Assembly: GCA_013398955.1 (NCBI GenBank)
Contig: VWPU01018795.1
Location: forward strand, 1 to 64,000
Reading direction: 5' to 3'
DNA: 64,000 nt
DNA from: Callaeas wilsoni
Lineage: Eukaryota; Chordata; Aves; Passeriformes; Callaeidae
The number at the start of each line of letters is the position of its first letter. The first letter of the stretch is position 1. Made by a program: the position numbers and the translations under genes. Of this stretch, positions 57,569 to 64,000 are shown one piece after another. The notes under the pieces were generated by a model. That model saw nothing but the letters and a program-made list of their open reading frames with translations. It ran no database searches and was not told the DNA's origin.

Positions 57569-57860
57569 CGCATCCTGCTGGGAACAGCTCCTCCTCCCCC
57601 CCGGCGGGTTCAGGCCGCCCCGGCCGTCGGGAGGGGCGGCCGCGGACCCCTGGGAACAAAGGGCCGGCACAGCCTCATGGCTGCGCAGAGGCGGGCGATG
57701 CTCGCCCCGAACGCCGGCACCGCCCCTGGCTCCGGCATCATCGGCGACATCAGCCCGCCCCTTGCCGGGACCGTCCCAGCCGGGCAAAATCCCGCCCTAA
57801 ACCTGGCTTCCCCCGTGGCCCTGGGAGGTGGGATCATCTCACGGTAGCCCGCGTTTAAAA
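57190..57860. promoter_or_regulatory. AP1AR: CpG island covering AP1AR exon 1
   Basis: Dense CpG and GC-rich sequence with GC boxes (for example GGGCGG-type motifs) surrounds the AP1AR start codon at 57568. It is the expected housekeeping-type promoter. No TATA box is evident. Confidence 0.75.
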
Positions 57861-63530
<5,670 letters not shown>

Positions 63531-64000
63531 GTAAAAAGCTCCTTTCCTGCTCACTGCAGGCTCAGGTTAGAAAGAAGCGAGGCAGTTGTGCTTAAAGATT
63601 GCTCACTGGGTTTGCAGAGCTGACAGCTGCCGAGTGTCTCAGTTTGTTTTGACTTAACCTTCCTGGAAACAGGAGAAGAGTTGGAAGGGAACACGGTGCA
63701 GTGGCACATTTACCTTGTTGTGACATTAATTCATCAGTGTCACACCATATTGGGTAGTACAGTGTTAGACTGTATTCACTCTCTGCATCTGCACCAAACT
63801 GGGATGCAAACACCTTTATTGCTGTATTGTGAAAAATGTGTGCTGAAGATTTTATTTAGTTTAATGTGTACATTACATTTGGCTTCTCATTAGTTAAAAG
63901 GCATAGTTTGTTTGACTGCTTAAAAGGCTCTTGTAGCCTGGGCTTAACAACTGATGATGATATTAAGATAAACAGAAGCTCTTTTATTTCTTTTTTTTAC
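63531..64000 (+). other. CDKL2: CDKL2 intron 6 (start)
   Basis: Follows the donor after 63530. No further exon is visible before the window ends. Confidence 0.7.

Noticed and set aside
57200..57860. Several long open frames in the AP1AR CpG island (including a 177-codon plus-strand frame)
   Set aside because: GC-rich sequence keeps all frames open; only the MGNC frame at 57568-57492 has a homologue and a matching splice donor.

Overview
The window is nuclear DNA of a vertebrate, most likely a bird. Four multi-exon or single-exon protein genes with GT-AG introns can be read by comparison with human proteins: ALPK1, TIFA, AP1AR and CDKL2. Compact introns and truncated copies that look like avian CR1 LINE 3' ends (58.1-58.4 kb and about 60.6 kb) point to birds. 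The species cannot be named from the sequence.

Layout from left to right. Bases 1-750 look like the 3' untranslated end of a plus-strand gene, ending in a polyadenylation signal. By human 4q25 gene order this would be NEUROG2, but no NEUROG2 coding sequence is visible. Bases 0.75-7.1 kb are intergenic, with several AT-core motif clusters that could be developmental enhancers. ALPK1 occupies 7153-26719 on the minus strand. It is a complete coding sequence of 13 exons and 1200 codons, read with no frameshift. Its introns hold a striking fold-back repeat near 21.4 kb and a pentanucleotide satellite at 24.7 kb. Bases 26.7-39.5 kb carry no gene I can support. A CpG-rich block at 39.48-40.0 kb, with a 15-base promoter minisatellite, leads into TIFA (single coding exon, 41933-42496, plus strand). 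AP1AR/gadkin follows on the minus strand (46227-57568, 10 coding exons, 301 codons). Head-to-head with it is CDKL2 (plus strand, from 59683), of which the first six coding exons (kinase domain) lie inside the window and the rest runs off the right edge.

How the genes work together. ALPK1 is the cytosolic sensor for bacterial ADP-heptose sugars, and TIFA is the adaptor it phosphorylates on Thr9 to start TRAF6/NF-kappaB signalling. Sensor and substrate sit next to each other and are transcribed divergently, so the left two thirds of the window is a linked innate-immunity module. The ligand-pocket residues reported for human ALPK1, the TIFA Thr9, the FHA domain and the TRAF6-binding motif are all present, so the pathway looks intact. 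AP1AR (an AP-1/kinesin/Arp2/3 trafficking regulator) and CDKL2 (a CMGC kinase) are unrelated in pathway. In human, AP1AR's outer neighbour is FAM241A and CDKL2 is at 4q21, so the AP1AR-CDKL2 adjacency here marks a rearrangement relative to human.
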